A DNA stretch of 64,000 nt from Bacteroidota bacterium (GTDB lineage: Bacteria > Bacteroidota > Rhodothermia > JANXDC01). Every line of letters begins with the position of its first letter. Position 1 is the first letter of the stretch. A program made the translations under genes and the position numbers. The notes beneath the pieces are model-generated. The model worked only from the letters and a program-made list of their open reading frames with translations. It made no database searches and was not told the DNA's origin. This document shows, one piece after another, positions 18,678 to 27,564 of this stretch. The stretch is taken from NCBI GenBank assembly GCA_025998875.1, contig AP024675.1:62001-126000 (forward strand), read 5' to 3'.

Positions 18678-19505
18678 GTGAGCACACAATCCAGTAGCAC
18701 ACCGCCGGTGCGGAGGGTAACCACGCGCACCGTGGTGGACATGAAGGCCCGCGGCGAGAAGATCGCCGTGCTTACGGCCTACGACTACACCATGGCCCGC
18801 CTAGTCGATGCGGCTGGGGTGGACATCATCCTCGTCGGAGACTCCGCCTCCAACGTCATGGCCGGACACGAGACCACGCTTCCCATCACGCTCGATCAGA
18901 TGATCTACCACGCCCAGTGCGTGGTGCGGGGCGTCAGAAGGGCCATGGTGATCGTGGACATGCCCTTTGGCACCTATCAAGGGAACAGCCGCGAGGCGCT
19001 GGCTAGCGCCATCCGAATCATGAAGGAAACCGGGGCGCATGGGGTCAAGCTCGAAGGCGGCGAGGTGATCCTGGACGCCGTCAAACGCATCGTCGATGCG
19101 GGCATCCCCGTTATGGGCCATCTGGGCCTGACCCCGCAGTCCATTTACAAGTTCGGCACCTATCAGGTGCGAGCCCGCGAGGAGAAAGAGGCCGAGCAGC
19201 TGCGCCGAGATGCCGGGCTGTTGCAGGAGGCCGGCTGTTTTGCCCTCGTCCTGGAGAAGATCCCCGCCCAGCTGGCCCGGGAGGTCACCGACATGCTCAC
19301 CATCCCGACCATCGGCATCGGCGCCGGCCCCCACTGCGACGGGCAGGTCCTGGTCCTGCACGATATGCTTGGACTCAACCGGGAATTTCGCCCCCGTTTC
19401 GTGCGCCGGTACCTGGAGCTGGATGAGCTCATTCAGGATGCGGTGCGACGGTATGTCTCGGACGTAAAAACCGGACAATTTCCCAGCCAGGCAGAAAGCT
19501 ATTGA
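18678..19505 (+). CDS. panB: 3-methyl-2-oxobutanoate hydroxymethyltransferase PanB
   Basis: First committed step of pantothenate synthesis: transfers a hydroxymethyl group from methylene-THF to 2-ketoisovalerate. It is a 275-residue TIM barrel with [18 protein letters not shown] and the metal-binding [15 protein letters not shown], and a family-typical [15 protein letters not shown] near the C-terminus. The GTG at 18678 is chosen. A TTG at 18639 is in frame but falls inside the -7 promoter element, so it cannot be in the transcript. It overlaps surE by 1 nt (TGATG). Confidence 0.95.
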   Translation: MSTQSSSTPPVRRVTTRTVVDMKARGEKIAVLTAYDYTMARLVDAAGVDIILVGDSASNVMAGHETTLPITLDQMIYHAQCVVRGVRRAMVIVDMPFGTYQGNSREALASAIRIMKETGAHGVKLEGGEVILDAVKRIVDAGIPVMGHLGLTPQSIYKFGTYQVRAREEKEAEQLRRDAGLLQEAGCFALVLEKIPAQLAREVTDMLTIPTIGIGAGPHCDGQVLVLHDMLGLNREFRPRFVRRYLELDELIQDAVRRYVSDVKTGQFPSQAESY

Positions 19506-20278
19506 TGTCGCAGCGGCCTCTTATTCTGGTCAGTAACGATGACGGCATCGATGCCCCTGGCCTTGAAGCGCTCGCCCAGGCCATGGAGGCCCTGGGCGAA
19601 GTGCGCATAGTCGCTCCGGAACGTCAGCAGAGCGCCGTGGGACACGCCATCACCATGCAGCATCCCCTGCGCGCCTATCCGCATCGGCGCCAGGGGCGCG
19701 TCTTCGGCACCGCGGTGACGGGCACGCCCGCTGACTGCGTCAAACTCGCCCTGGCCGAACTGCTGGAACGCCCCCCGGCGCTCGTGGTATCGGGCATCAA
19801 CCACGGATCGAACACCTCCACAAACGTGCTCTACTCCGGTACCGTATCGGCGGCGGCCGAAGGTGCCCTCTACGGCATCCCCTCGATCGCCTTTTCCCTT
19901 TGCCATCCGGACTGGGAGGCGGATCTATCGGCGGCACGCCTCGTGGCCGAGCACATCGCCCGCAAGGTACTTGAACGCGGCCTGCCAGAGGGCGTGTTGT
20001 TGAACGTCAACATCCCCCCGCTGCCGTTTGAGGAGATCCGGGGTATCCGGATCACCCGTCAGGCCCAGGCCCGATGGATCGAGGAGTTCGACTCCCGCAC
20101 CGATCCGCTGGGCCGAACGTACTACTGGCTCACGGGCACCTTTGTGAACTTCGATGAGCGAGAGGATACAGACGAAGCCGCTGTCGCCGCTGGCTATGTC
20201 TCCATTACCCCTATCCACTATGATCTGACCGCCTACTCCGTGCTCAAGGAATTGCGGACATGGCCCTGGAGTCTATGA
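19505..20278 (+). CDS. surE: 5'/3'-nucleotidase SurE
   Basis: Metal-dependent nucleoside monophosphate phosphatase, also active on exopolyphosphate in some species. The 257 residues begin with the metal-site motif SNDDG (10-14) and contain APERQQSAVGHAIT, VTGTPADCVK and the GINHGSNTSTNVLYSGTV active-site loop. It is coupled to panB upstream (1 nt overlap) and to suhB downstream. Confidence 0.96.
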   Translation: MSQRPLILVSNDDGIDAPGLEALAQAMEALGEVRIVAPERQQSAVGHAITMQHPLRAYPHRRQGRVFGTAVTGTPADCVKLALAELLERPPALVVSGINHGSNTSTNVLYSGTVSAAAEGALYGIPSIAFSLCHPDWEADLSAARLVAEHIARKVLERGLPEGVLLNVNIPPLPFEEIRGIRITRQAQARWIEEFDSRTDPLGRTYYWLTGTFVNFDEREDTDEAAVAAGYVSITPIHYDLTAYSVLKELRTWPWSL

Positions 20279-21078
20279 CCGTCTCGCTGGATGTGGCTCT
20301 GGAGGCCGCCTGCCGGGCCGCTCGCCAGGCCGGTGCGCTCATCCGTGCAGCCTGGGGCCGGTTCGATCCGGAAACCGTGGCGGAAAAGAGCGTGCACGAT
20401 CTGGTCACCGAGATCGATCGGGAGGCCGAGGCGCTCATCCTGACCCTGCTGGAGGAAGCAGTTCCGGGCGGTGTTTTCCTGGCCGAAGAGAGCACCCCTC
20501 AGACCCCCTCCCCAGCCAGGGGTCCACGCTGGATCGTCGATCCGCTGGATGGAACAACGAACTTTGTACATGGGGTACCGGCCTGTTCCGTAAGCATCGC
20601 CCTGGAGCTCGAAGGCCAACTCCTGCTGGGGGTTGTCTACGAGCTGGGGCAGGATGAGCTCTTCTGGGCCGTGCGCGGCCGGGGCGCCTATCGAAACGGG
20701 CAGCCCATCCGCGTCTCACGCGTTCGACGCCTCGAGCGCGCCCTGCTGGCCACCGGCTTTCCGTATCGGGAATTCGATCGACTGGATGCCTATCTGGCCG
20801 TTCTACGGCACTTTATGCTCAACACTCAGGGCATCCGACGGCCCGGATCGGCAGCCATGGACCTCTGCTACGTGGCCTGTGGCCGCTTCGATGGGTTCTG
20901 GGAGCTCGGCCTCAGCCCCTGGGATGTGGCCGCAGGCGCGGTGATCGTGGAAGAAGCCGGAGGACGGGTAACGGATTTTTCCGGGGGAACCGATTACCTC
21001 TTTGGCCGGCAGATCGTGGCCACCAACGGGCTGGTGCACGAGGCGATGTTACAGGCCGTGGCGCCTCTGCGGAGCTAG
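20275..21078 (+). CDS. suhB: Inositol monophosphatase family protein
   Basis: Mg-dependent sugar phosphatase of the IMPase/FIG superfamily. It shows WIVDPLDGTTNFVHG (86-100), an upstream LAEES metal motif and GLSPWDVAAGAVIVEEAGG at the C-terminus. The ATG at 20275 overlaps the surE stop as ATGA and has GGAG just upstream. A second ATG at 20260 in the same frame is an alternative. Substrate could be inositol-1-P or another phosphate ester; the symbol reflects the closest familiar bacterial member. Confidence 0.85.
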   Translation: MTVSLDVALEAACRAARQAGALIRAAWGRFDPETVAEKSVHDLVTEIDREAEALILTLLEEAVPGGVFLAEESTPQTPSPARGPRWIVDPLDGTTNFVHGVPACSVSIALELEGQLLLGVVYELGQDELFWAVRGRGAYRNGQPIRVSRVRRLERALLATGFPYREFDRLDAYLAVLRHFMLNTQGIRRPGSAAMDLCYVACGRFDGFWELGLSPWDVAAGAVIVEEAGGRVTDFSGGTDYLFGRQIVATNGLVHEAMLQAVAPLRS

Positions 21079-21209
21079 AAAACCGCCATAGCCCGGCCCC
21101 TGAGGCCTCCCCGGCCTGCCAGAGAGGGCCCAATCCGCCCCGACCCACCTTGCTCTCGGTATGCCCGCCCCCCTCGGGGCAGCGTTTTCCTTCCGGTTAG
21201 AGGGGGCTC

Positions 21210-21240
21210 TTGCTCGCCACAAATGCGCATCCTATATTTG
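21210..21240 (+). promoter_or_regulatory. Promoter of tRNA-Thr
   Basis: TTG (21210-21212), 20-nt spacer, TATATTTG (21233-21240), a perfect -7 TAnnTTTG 12 nt before the mature tRNA 5' end. Confidence 0.75.
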
Positions 21241-21252
21241 CGCGTGTCCTAT

Positions 21253-21325
21253 GCCAACGTAGCTCAGCTGGTAGAGCAGCTCACTCGTAATGAGCAGGTC
21301 GTGGGTTCGAGTCCCACCGTTGGCT
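21253..21325 (+). tRNA. tRNA-Thr (anticodon CGT)
   Basis: A 73-nt cloverleaf: acceptor stem GCCAACG paired with CGTTGGC and discriminator T, a D-arm with AGCTGGTAGA, an anticodon loop CTCGTAA with CGT at 21286-21288 reading ACG, and a T-arm GTGGG-TTCGAGT-CCCAC. CCA is not encoded. It is followed by a strong terminator. Confidence 0.96.
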
Positions 21326-21330
21326 CCGTT

Positions 21331-21360
21331 GCCCGCCCAAAACGGCGGGCTTTTTCTTTT
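21331..21360 (+). terminator. Terminator after tRNA-Thr
   Basis: GCCCGCC (21331-21337) pairs with GGCGGGC (21344-21350), followed by TTTTTCTTTT. Confidence 0.92.
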
Positions 21361-21836
21361 TCAACAGGCCGGTTGCCCGGCCAATAGGGCTCGGATTTCC
21401 CGCTTTCCCTGATCCAGGGGGCTTCGAGGGCAGAAGCTGTGCGTCGATAGGCCCCCTCGAAGGGCGTATTCGCCCGGATCCCTTCCGGATACAACTCAGC
21501 AGCGGGCCCGTGCCTCCCGCCTCCACCGATTCCGAACGGCCCTCGCCAATACCTTGAGCGCAAGGCGCGGTAGATCGTCCTTGAGGCTCCGGCGCCCATC
21601 TGCGCGCTTGCCCCTCGGACCCATCGGCGGAAGCAGCTGTAGGATGCAGATGCGGGCATCCATCGTGCCCACGGCCGATAGGGCAGGCTGTGCCCTGCGC
21701 AGCCTGCGGGTTTTTTCTAGACAGCCCCCAACGCCTCCCGCACCATTTCAGGCGCCCGTCTGAGAGCGGAAGGGCCGGCTCTGCCGCCTTCGGGGAGGTC
21801 CGCAACACCTCCGTCAGGGAACTATCGGCCCCCGGG
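21361..21836. other. Long intergenic region with structured segments
   Basis: No coding frame here looks real; the short frames have no recognisable domain and run into the tRNA. Inverted repeats are visible at 21422-21430/21454-21462, at 21620-21627/21676-21684 with an inner hairpin near 21641-21660, and a terminator at 21683-21716. A weak -7-like TACCTTGA lies at 21551-21558 on the plus strand. This could be a small non-coding RNA gene, or debris; I cannot assign an RNA family. Confidence 0.4.
21683..21716 (+). terminator. Orphan rho-independent terminator
   Basis: GCAGGCTG (21683-21690) pairs with CAGCCTGC (21700-21707), then GGG and six T. No plus-strand gene lies between it and the tRNA terminator 320 nt upstream. 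Confidence 0.8.
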
Positions 21837-23288
21837 TCAATTTCCCACGGGCGGCTTCTGGTCCCTGGGTATCGGAGATCGATAAGGCTTACCCCCTGTT
21901 TTGCGCAGGAACTCCTCCCTGGCTGCCTGAAGCAATCGGGGCTGGCTCAGCAGGTCATAAGCCGTAAGCGCCAGTACTTTGGCCGCCACGAGGGCCCCGG
22001 CGTGTCCGATCGAGGTGCCATGGCAGGCCGTGGAGGCCCAGCTGTGCCACGGGATACCCTGAGCGGCGGTGGCCACGCTGAATCCGGCCGTGGGCACAAT
22101 CCAGCTCACCTCGGCCACATCGGTTGAGCCTCCCGTGGCTGGCTCCGGTCGAGGGGCGAGGGGTTTGATCGCGGTGCTGAGCCCTTTTTCCTCTACTCCC
22201 AGAAAGCGCTGTAGCTCTCGGGCGAAAGCCTGCTCTTGCTCGGTGAACCGGGGGGGACCGACGCGCTGCAGGTTGGCATACAGGGCCTCCTGCAGGGGCC
22301 GATTGAGCAGGTACTCGTGCACCCCGGTGATGAGCGTGACCTTGTAGCGTGTACCGGTGGCGATAGCCGCCCCTTCGGCGCAGCGCAGCACACGCTCATA
22401 GAGCGCCTCAACGGCCGTGCGGGAAGTATCGCGCACGTAATACCAGACCTTGGCGTATTCGGGCACCACGTTCGGCGCCCCACCCCCGTCGGCGATCACG
22501 TAGTGTATGCGGGCCGAGGGCCGTACATGCTCACGCATGAGGTTGACGGCGTAATTCATCAGCTCCACCGCATCGAGGGCGCTGCGGCCATTCCAGGGAT
22601 CGGCCGAGGCATGCGCGGCCTGCCCGAAGAACTCTATGACGAAGTTGTTCAGCGCCCTGCCAGGTTGATTGCGCACCTCGGTCTCCGTGCCCGGATGCCA
22701 TTCCAGCGCCGCGTCCAGATCATCAAAAAGTCCTTCTTTGGCCATGTACACCTTGCCCACCACGGTCTCCTCCGCCGGGCATCCGTAGAGCCGAATGGTA
22801 CCGGGCAGGTTATGCGCCTGCATGTACTCCTTAAGCGCCAGCGCGGCCACCACACAGGCCGCACCGAAGAGATTGTGCCCGCATCCGTGTCCGGATTCGA
22901 CCCCGTCGGTTCGAGGTGCCTTCTCGGGCCTGGGCTCATTACCCACCCCGGGTAAGGCGTCGAATTCGGCCAGAATGCCGATGATGGGTCGTCCACTTCC
23001 ATAACTGGCCACGAAGGCCGTGGGCATGTCCGCAACTCCCCGCTGCACCTGGAAGCCGGCTTGCTCGAGCACCTGGGCCAGCAGCGCGGCCGAACGTTCC
23101 TCCCGCAACGCGGTCTCCGCATACCTCCAGAGCTCATCGGAAAGGCGCACCAGCTCCGGACGTAATGCCTCTACGCGCGCCTCCAGCTCGGCTTTGGGAT
23201 CCGTCCGGACCGCCCTCCGCACCTGGGCCTCGAGCTCCGGCAAGGCGCAAAGCCATACCAGCAGGCTCAGCAACACCATGCGCCCCAT
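21837..23288 (-). CDS. Secreted M20-family amidohydrolase (AbgB-like)
   Basis: Zinc-dependent amidohydrolase/carboxypeptidase of the M20 family, closest in pattern to p-aminobenzoyl-glutamate hydrolase subunit B. The ATG at 23288 has GGAGGA upstream and starts a signal peptide (cleavage near LEAQ, residue 22). The 483 residues include ESGHGCGHNLFG, GCPAEETVVGK and EWHPGTETEV metal-site segments and a dimerisation domain inserted in the middle. It is probably periplasmic, since it has a signal peptide. The substrate, an acylated amino acid, is not determinable. Confidence 0.85.
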   Translation of the reverse strand: MGRMVLLSLLVWLCALPELEAQVRRAVRTDPKAELEARVEALRPELVRLSDELWRYAETALREERSAALLAQVLEQAGFQVQRGVADMPTAFVASYGSGRPIIGILAEFDALPGVGNEPRPEKAPRTDGVESGHGCGHNLFGAACVVAALALKEYMQAHNLPGTIRLYGCPAEETVVGKVYMAKEGLFDDLDAALEWHPGTETEVRNQPGRALNNFVIEFFGQAAHASADPWNGRSALDAVELMNYAVNLMREHVRPSARIHYVIADGGGAPNVVPEYAKVWYYVRDTSRTAVEALYERVLRCAEGAAIATGTRYKVTLITGVHEYLLNRPLQEALYANLQRVGPPRFTEQEQAFARELQRFLGVEEKGLSTAIKPLAPRPEPATGGSTDVAEVSWIVPTAGFSVATAAQGIPWHSWASTACHGTSIGHAGALVAAKVLALTAYDLLSQPRLLQAAREEFLRKTGGKPYRSPIPRDQKPPVGN

Positions 23289-23324
23289 GGCTTTTTTCCT
23301 CCTCACCCTGACGAAGAGCACAGG

Positions 23325-23356
23325 CCCAAATAAGTGCTTTTTCCTCTGCGGAGCAA
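23325..23356 (-). promoter_or_regulatory. Possible promoter of the M20 gene
   Basis: Minus strand TTG (23356-23354), 21-nt spacer, TATTTGGG (23332-23325). The spacing fits the local pattern but the -7 box is imperfect. Confidence 0.35.
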
Positions 23357-23527
23357 GTCGGCTCCCGAAGAACAGGACGCGCTGTATTCGGAAATGGACA
23401 ACCCTGCGGCCCCGAAGAGTCGAAGCGTCGCGTGGCATGGGTTTTTCTTCATCCGGGCCCCGGCCACGGCAACAAAATACGGATTGGGGCGTCAAACAGA
23501 ACGAAAGGCACGACAGGACAGGGGGTG

Positions 23528-24424
23528 ATGGCCATGCGGTCCGTTCTGTTCAGGGGACTTCTTCTGGGGCTGGGGCTTTTGCTGGGCACGGGTTGCTATA
23601 CGCAGCTCCAGCTTACACGCCCCGAATCCGCCCGCGATGCCGAGCACAGCCATTCCGATGAGTCGGACAAGCCGGGCTACCGGGACGAGGGGCCGTATTT
23701 CTACCATCGGTACTTTGCCCGCTTCTACGGGCCCCGCATCGGGCTCTCGTACTTTCATCCGTACTACTACAGCTGGAGCTGGACGTGGTACGATCCCTGG
23801 TGCTGGGATGAGCCCTGGTGGTGGGACCGGAGCTACGTGCGCATCACGCTGATCTACCGTTACCCCTGGTGGGGCACCTATTGGGTATGGTACCACGACC
23901 CGTTCTGGCGGCCACATGCCTACCAGAGCCCCTGGTACTATAGCGGCCTGTACCGGTATCGGGTACCCCAGCCGGTGGACTTTCGCCCCCGGGAATCGGG
24001 GCGCCCCGCCTACGAATCCCCGGAAAGCGGAAGGGGATCCCGGAGCACACGAACGATCCTGTTGCCCACCTCCCTGCAGCCCGGCCGGGAGTCCGGAGAA
24101 CGGCCCGGCATGGGATCGGGCTCTGCCCGAGAACCCGCTTCCGGGGAAAAGCGCCCCCTGCGCACCCCGGAGGTGCAGTCCGGCTCTCCTGGCAGGCCTC
24201 CTGCGGAAGCCTCCACGCCAAAGCGCTCCGAGGAGGGGACAACGACGAGAAAGGCTCCGGATCGGACGCCACGAGGGTCCGGGCGCGTCGGATCGGAAGA
24301 AACCGCCCCCGCCCCTCGCCACACCCCTCCGTCCCCGCCCCGGCGTGTGGATCCTCCACCCCGCCCCACGCGCACCGATAAAGGGGAAAATCGGCCTCCA
24401 CGCCGACCCCGGGATGGCCAGTAA
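23528..24424 (+). CDS. Trp/Tyr-rich lipoprotein with Pro/Arg-rich tail
   Basis: No known family recognised. A hydrophobic signal segment rich in Leu and Gly ends in LLGTGC, so the protein is probably a lipoprotein. Residues of about 50-135 are extremely rich in Trp, Tyr and Phe (runs such as HPYYYSWSWTWYDPW), and the remaining half is a low-complexity Pro/Arg/Ser/Gly segment. Two nearby ATGs (23528, 23534) are possible starts; GGGGG precedes the first. It is 18 nt upstream of an OmpP1-type outer-membrane protein and likely in one operon, which suggests a surface or envelope role. Confidence 0.7.
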   Translation: MAMRSVLFRGLLLGLGLLLGTGCYTQLQLTRPESARDAEHSHSDESDKPGYRDEGPYFYHRYFARFYGPRIGLSYFHPYYYSWSWTWYDPWCWDEPWWWDRSYVRITLIYRYPWWGTYWVWYHDPFWRPHAYQSPWYYSGLYRYRVPQPVDFRPRESGRPAYESPESGRGSRSTRTILLPTSLQPGRESGERPGMGSGSAREPASGEKRPLRTPEVQSGSPGRPPAEASTPKRSEEGTTTRKAPDRTPRGSGRVGSEETAPAPRHTPPSPPRRVDPPPRPTRTDKGENRPPRRPRDGQ

Positions 24425-24442
24425 CAGAAGAAATCAGCGGCT

Positions 24443-25876
24443 ATGCCTCAGATGCGTTGCGGAATCCGTCTTTTGCTCCTGATGGCGCTCTCCGCCCCTT
24501 CCGTGCTTCGGGCGCAGAACGAAAACGATGCGCTGCGCTACAGTCGTCTGCACCTGGCTCCCGGCGCTCGGGCGCTGGGCATCGCCGGCGCCTACGGCGC
24601 CCTGGGAGGCTCCTGGGAGGCAGCCTATCACAACCCGGCCGGGCTGAGCCTGGCCACCCGCTCCGAGGTGCTTATCAGCCTCAGCGGTACCGCGGTGGTC
24701 GATCAGACCCAGTACCTGGGGCAGGCCGTCCGGACAAACGTGCAGCGGCTTGCCGTGCCCAACCTGGCCTATCTGCAGAAAGTCCCCACCCGACGGGGCA
24801 GCCTCAGCATCGGTATCGGCTATGATGAAGTGAGCAATTTCACGCGCCGGCTCACCTTCGCGGCCTTCAACCCGGAGCATTCCATCACGGAGTACTTTTT
24901 GCAGAGCGATTTTTACTTCGACCTGGCCTTCCGCACTTACGCCATCGACACGCTGCCCGGCCGACGATACTATCCGGCCGTACTGGAAGGTGAAATCGAC
25001 CAGCAGGGAGAGATATTCGAGCGCGGCCGGCTCGGTCAGATCACGCTCGCCTACGGCATCGAGGCGCTCCGAGACCTGCACTTCGGAGCCGCGCTCTACC
25101 TGTTTACCGGGCGCTACAGCTACGAACGCATCTTCGAGGAACTCGATAGCCGCAACATCCACAACGGCCGCTCAGGCACTACGGATTTCCACTCCCTGCA
25201 GCTGCTCGATGAGATCACCTCGGATCTTTCCGGCCTGCAGGCTCGGCTGGGCCTGCTCTACAGGCTCGGAAACACCCTGCACCTCGGCGCCTCTCTGCTC
25301 ACCCCGGGACGGTTGGAGGTACGTGATGCCTACCGTAGCACGCTCCGGACAAGCTTCGATAACGGGGATCGGTTCTCTGAAAGCCTCTCCGGCCTCTACA
25401 AGTACCACATCCTGCTGCCCGCCCGCTTTTCGGCCGGGGCCTCCTTGCGCCTGGCCCTGCTCCAGGTGAGCGCCGAGGCGGAATGGACCGACTACTCCGC
25501 GCTGGAACTCTCGCCGAGCGCGACGTTTCTGGAGGCCAACCGGCGCCTGCGCCAGGACTATCAGGCCACGCTGGAGCGACGCCTGGGCGCCGAGCTCACC
25601 CTGCCCACCCCCCAGCGCCTGATCCTGCGAGCCGGATGGGCCCAGTCTCCAAGCCCCCATCGTCAGCTCGATCTGAGCCAGCGCAGCTGGACTGTGGGCC
25701 TGGGCCTGCCCCTGGGGGAACAGATGCAGCTGGATGTGGCCTATGCCCGCATGCAGTTTTCCGATCGGTTCCGGCAGTACACTGCTCCCGTGGACCCGGA
25801 GCCGGTCGTCTACGAACAGGTCACCCGCAACCGGCTGGTCTTCAGCCTGCGCTGGTTTCCGGGCAGAGGCCGCTGA
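24443..25876 (+). CDS. OmpP1/FadL-type outer membrane protein
   Basis: Predicted beta-barrel of 477 residues with a signal peptide (cleavage after about LRAQ, residue 25). The N-terminal LAPGARALGIAGAYGALG ... AAYHNPAGL pattern is typical of the FadL/PorV superfamily in Bacteroidota. The rest alternates in amphipathic beta strands and ends in an aromatic strand (LVFSLRWF). PorV-like relatives act in T9SS, while FadL relatives import hydrophobic compounds; I cannot decide between them. The 3' end overlaps the convergent methyltransferase gene by 35 nt. Confidence 0.75.
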   Translation: MPQMRCGIRLLLLMALSAPSVLRAQNENDALRYSRLHLAPGARALGIAGAYGALGGSWEAAYHNPAGLSLATRSEVLISLSGTAVVDQTQYLGQAVRTNVQRLAVPNLAYLQKVPTRRGSLSIGIGYDEVSNFTRRLTFAAFNPEHSITEYFLQSDFYFDLAFRTYAIDTLPGRRYYPAVLEGEIDQQGEIFERGRLGQITLAYGIEALRDLHFGAALYLFTGRYSYERIFEELDSRNIHNGRSGTTDFHSLQLLDEITSDLSGLQARLGLLYRLGNTLHLGASLLTPGRLEVRDAYRSTLRTSFDNGDRFSESLSGLYKYHILLPARFSAGASLRLALLQVSAEAEWTDYSALELSPSATFLEANRRLRQDYQATLERRLGAELTLPTPQRLILRAGWAQSPSPHRQLDLSQRSWTVGLGLPLGEQMQLDVAYARMQFSDRFRQYTAPVDPEPVVYEQVTRNRLVFSLRWFPGRGR

Positions 25877-26639
25877 GGTAGGCCAGAAGAATCCCTCCGG
25901 CCACGGCCGCGTTGAGCGATTCGACCCCGCGTCCTATGCGGGGGATATAGACGCGTTGCTGCACAAGGGCCTGCAGCTGCGTGCGGATTCCCATCGCCTC
26001 CGAACCGATCAACAGCGCCACCCGATCCGGGGGTGGGATCGCACAGAACGGAACCCCCCCTTCTACAACCGCCCCCCAGAGGCACATCCCCTGCTGGCTC
26101 AGCTCCTTGAGGGCGGAGCCAAGCGGAGGATCGAACACCGGCACAAAAAAGAGCCCGCCCATGCTGGAGCGCACCGCCTTGGGGCTGTAGGGGTCGGCCG
26201 ATCCGGCACCGAGCAGAACGGCATCCCATCCGAACCAGGCGGCACTCCGAATGAGCGTCCCCACATTGCCTGGATCCTGTAGCCCGTCGAGCACCAGCAC
26301 CCGACGCCAGCTCGCCCCGATCTCCGGCCGCCACGAGCGGCCTGGAATGGGACATACAGCCAGAACCCCCTGGGTCGTCTCCACATCGGAGAGCCGGAAC
26401 AACTGCTCCCGAGGCAGGACAACAAGCCGCGCCCCGCGATCCGTCAACCGCGCAAGCGCGGGGGCAAGCTCCGGATCCCTTTCCCGATCCGGGCTGAGGA
26501 GCAACCATTCTACCGGCCAGTCGGAGCGGGCCAATTCCATGAGCAGATGAGGCCCCTCGACGAGAAATCGGCCGTAGCGGCGTCGGTACTTTTTCTCCTT
26601 CAGCGCGACCAGCTCTTTGAGGCGCTCTCGACCTAGCAT
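25842..26639 (-). CDS. TrmH/SpoU family RNA 2'-O-methyltransferase
   Basis: SPOUT-fold rRNA or tRNA ribose methyltransferase, 265 residues. An N-terminal substrate-binding domain (1-95; KYRRRYGRFLVEGPHLL) is followed by the trefoil-knot domain with DPGNVGTLIRSA (motif 1), IGSEAMGI (motif 2) and VESLNAAVAGGILLA (motif 3). RlmB- and TsnR-type members share this form; the target nucleotide is unknown. It is 16 nt downstream of the ABC permease gene. Confidence 0.92.
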   Translation of the reverse strand: MLGRERLKELVALKEKKYRRRYGRFLVEGPHLLMELARSDWPVEWLLLSPDRERDPELAPALARLTDRGARLVVLPREQLFRLSDVETTQGVLAVCPIPGRSWRPEIGASWRRVLVLDGLQDPGNVGTLIRSAAWFGWDAVLLGAGSADPYSPKAVRSSMGGLFFVPVFDPPLGSALKELSQQGMCLWGAVVEGGVPFCAIPPPDRVALLIGSEAMGIRTQLQALVQQRVYIPRIGRGVESLNAAVAGGILLAYLSGLCPETSAG

Positions 26640-26655
26640 GGACGTAGCGGTTGCC

Positions 26656-27486
26656 CTATGGACGTGTCAGGGATCGAGGCCGGTAAGGCTCTCCCAGCAC
26701 ACGAAGATACATCCATCGCAGCGCCAGGGTCGATAAGCCCACGCTGTACAGGAGAAGAACACCCAGCCCCAGCGTGTCGGCCCATGTCCATTGGCCCCAG
26801 GTGAGCGTATCGCGCACAATGCGGGTTAGCTGATAGACCGGATTGAGCTGGCTTATTCCGTAAAGCACAGGATGGAGATCCGAGACCGGAAAATACGTAT
26901 CGCTCAGCAGAGCCAGGGGCACGGCGATCAGGAAGACGGGATAGTTCATGAAATCGATGTGAGGCACCCGGGCCGTGAACAGCAGGGCGCCGGCCCCGAA
27001 GACCACCCCGGCCAGCGCTCCGGCGAGGGCGATGGGCAGCAGAGCCCAGTAGTGAAAGCGCACCAGCCCCGCTAGAGCCAGTCCGGCCAGCACGAGCAGC
27101 ACACAGAAAGCGCTCAAGAGCCCTTTCAGAGCAGCCCATAGGATCTCCCCCCAGACGACGTGCTCCATCTCCACCGGAGTGGCCAGCTGGGCATCGAAGG
27201 TGCGCTGATAGAACATGCGCACATAACTGCCGTAAAGCCCCTCGAAGAAGGCCTGATAGAGCAAGCTTACAGCCACCACACCCGCGGCCAGATAATTCAC
27301 ATACTCCAGCTCGCCCTGGGGGCTCTGAACCCCTCCCACCAGCGCGCCCACGCCCAAACCGAAAACCCCGAAATAAAGCAGGGGCTCCAGCAAAGGGGGC
27401 AGAAAGGCCAGGTGCCACGTTCGACGCCAGAGCCGCCAGTGCCGGTACAGTACCGCACGCGTTTGCCAGGCAAACAGCGCCCGCAT
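26656..27486 (-). CDS. ABC-2 type transporter permease
   Basis: Membrane subunit of an ABC-2 exporter (276 residues) with six predicted helices and the C-terminal family segment ISQLNPVYQLTRIVRD. It resembles NodJ/DrrB-type permeases that export polysaccharides, lipids or drugs. The ATG at 27486 follows AGAGGGG; an in-frame TTG at 27504 also exists. No ATP-binding subunit is encoded beside it, so the partner must be elsewhere. Confidence 0.85.
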   Translation of the reverse strand: MRALFAWQTRAVLYRHWRLWRRTWHLAFLPPLLEPLLYFGVFGLGVGALVGGVQSPQGELEYVNYLAAGVVAVSLLYQAFFEGLYGSYVRMFYQRTFDAQLATPVEMEHVVWGEILWAALKGLLSAFCVLLVLAGLALAGLVRFHYWALLPIALAGALAGVVFGAGALLFTARVPHIDFMNYPVFLIAVPLALLSDTYFPVSDLHPVLYGISQLNPVYQLTRIVRDTLTWGQWTWADTLGLGVLLLYSVGLSTLALRWMYLRVLGEPYRPRSLTRP

Positions 27487-27564
27487 AGCCCCTCTTTCGC
27501 ACAAGGCGCCCTGTTAGACCCCTACGAAGAGGCTTGGGATCCCGGGGCAAGAAGCCCCAGGGGG

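Noticed and set aside
21628-21660. SRP RNA-like GGAAGCAGC
   Set aside because: The conserved SRP core around the GGAA tetraloop (CAGG-x-CCGGAAGGAAGCAGC) is not matched and the flanking helix does not form.
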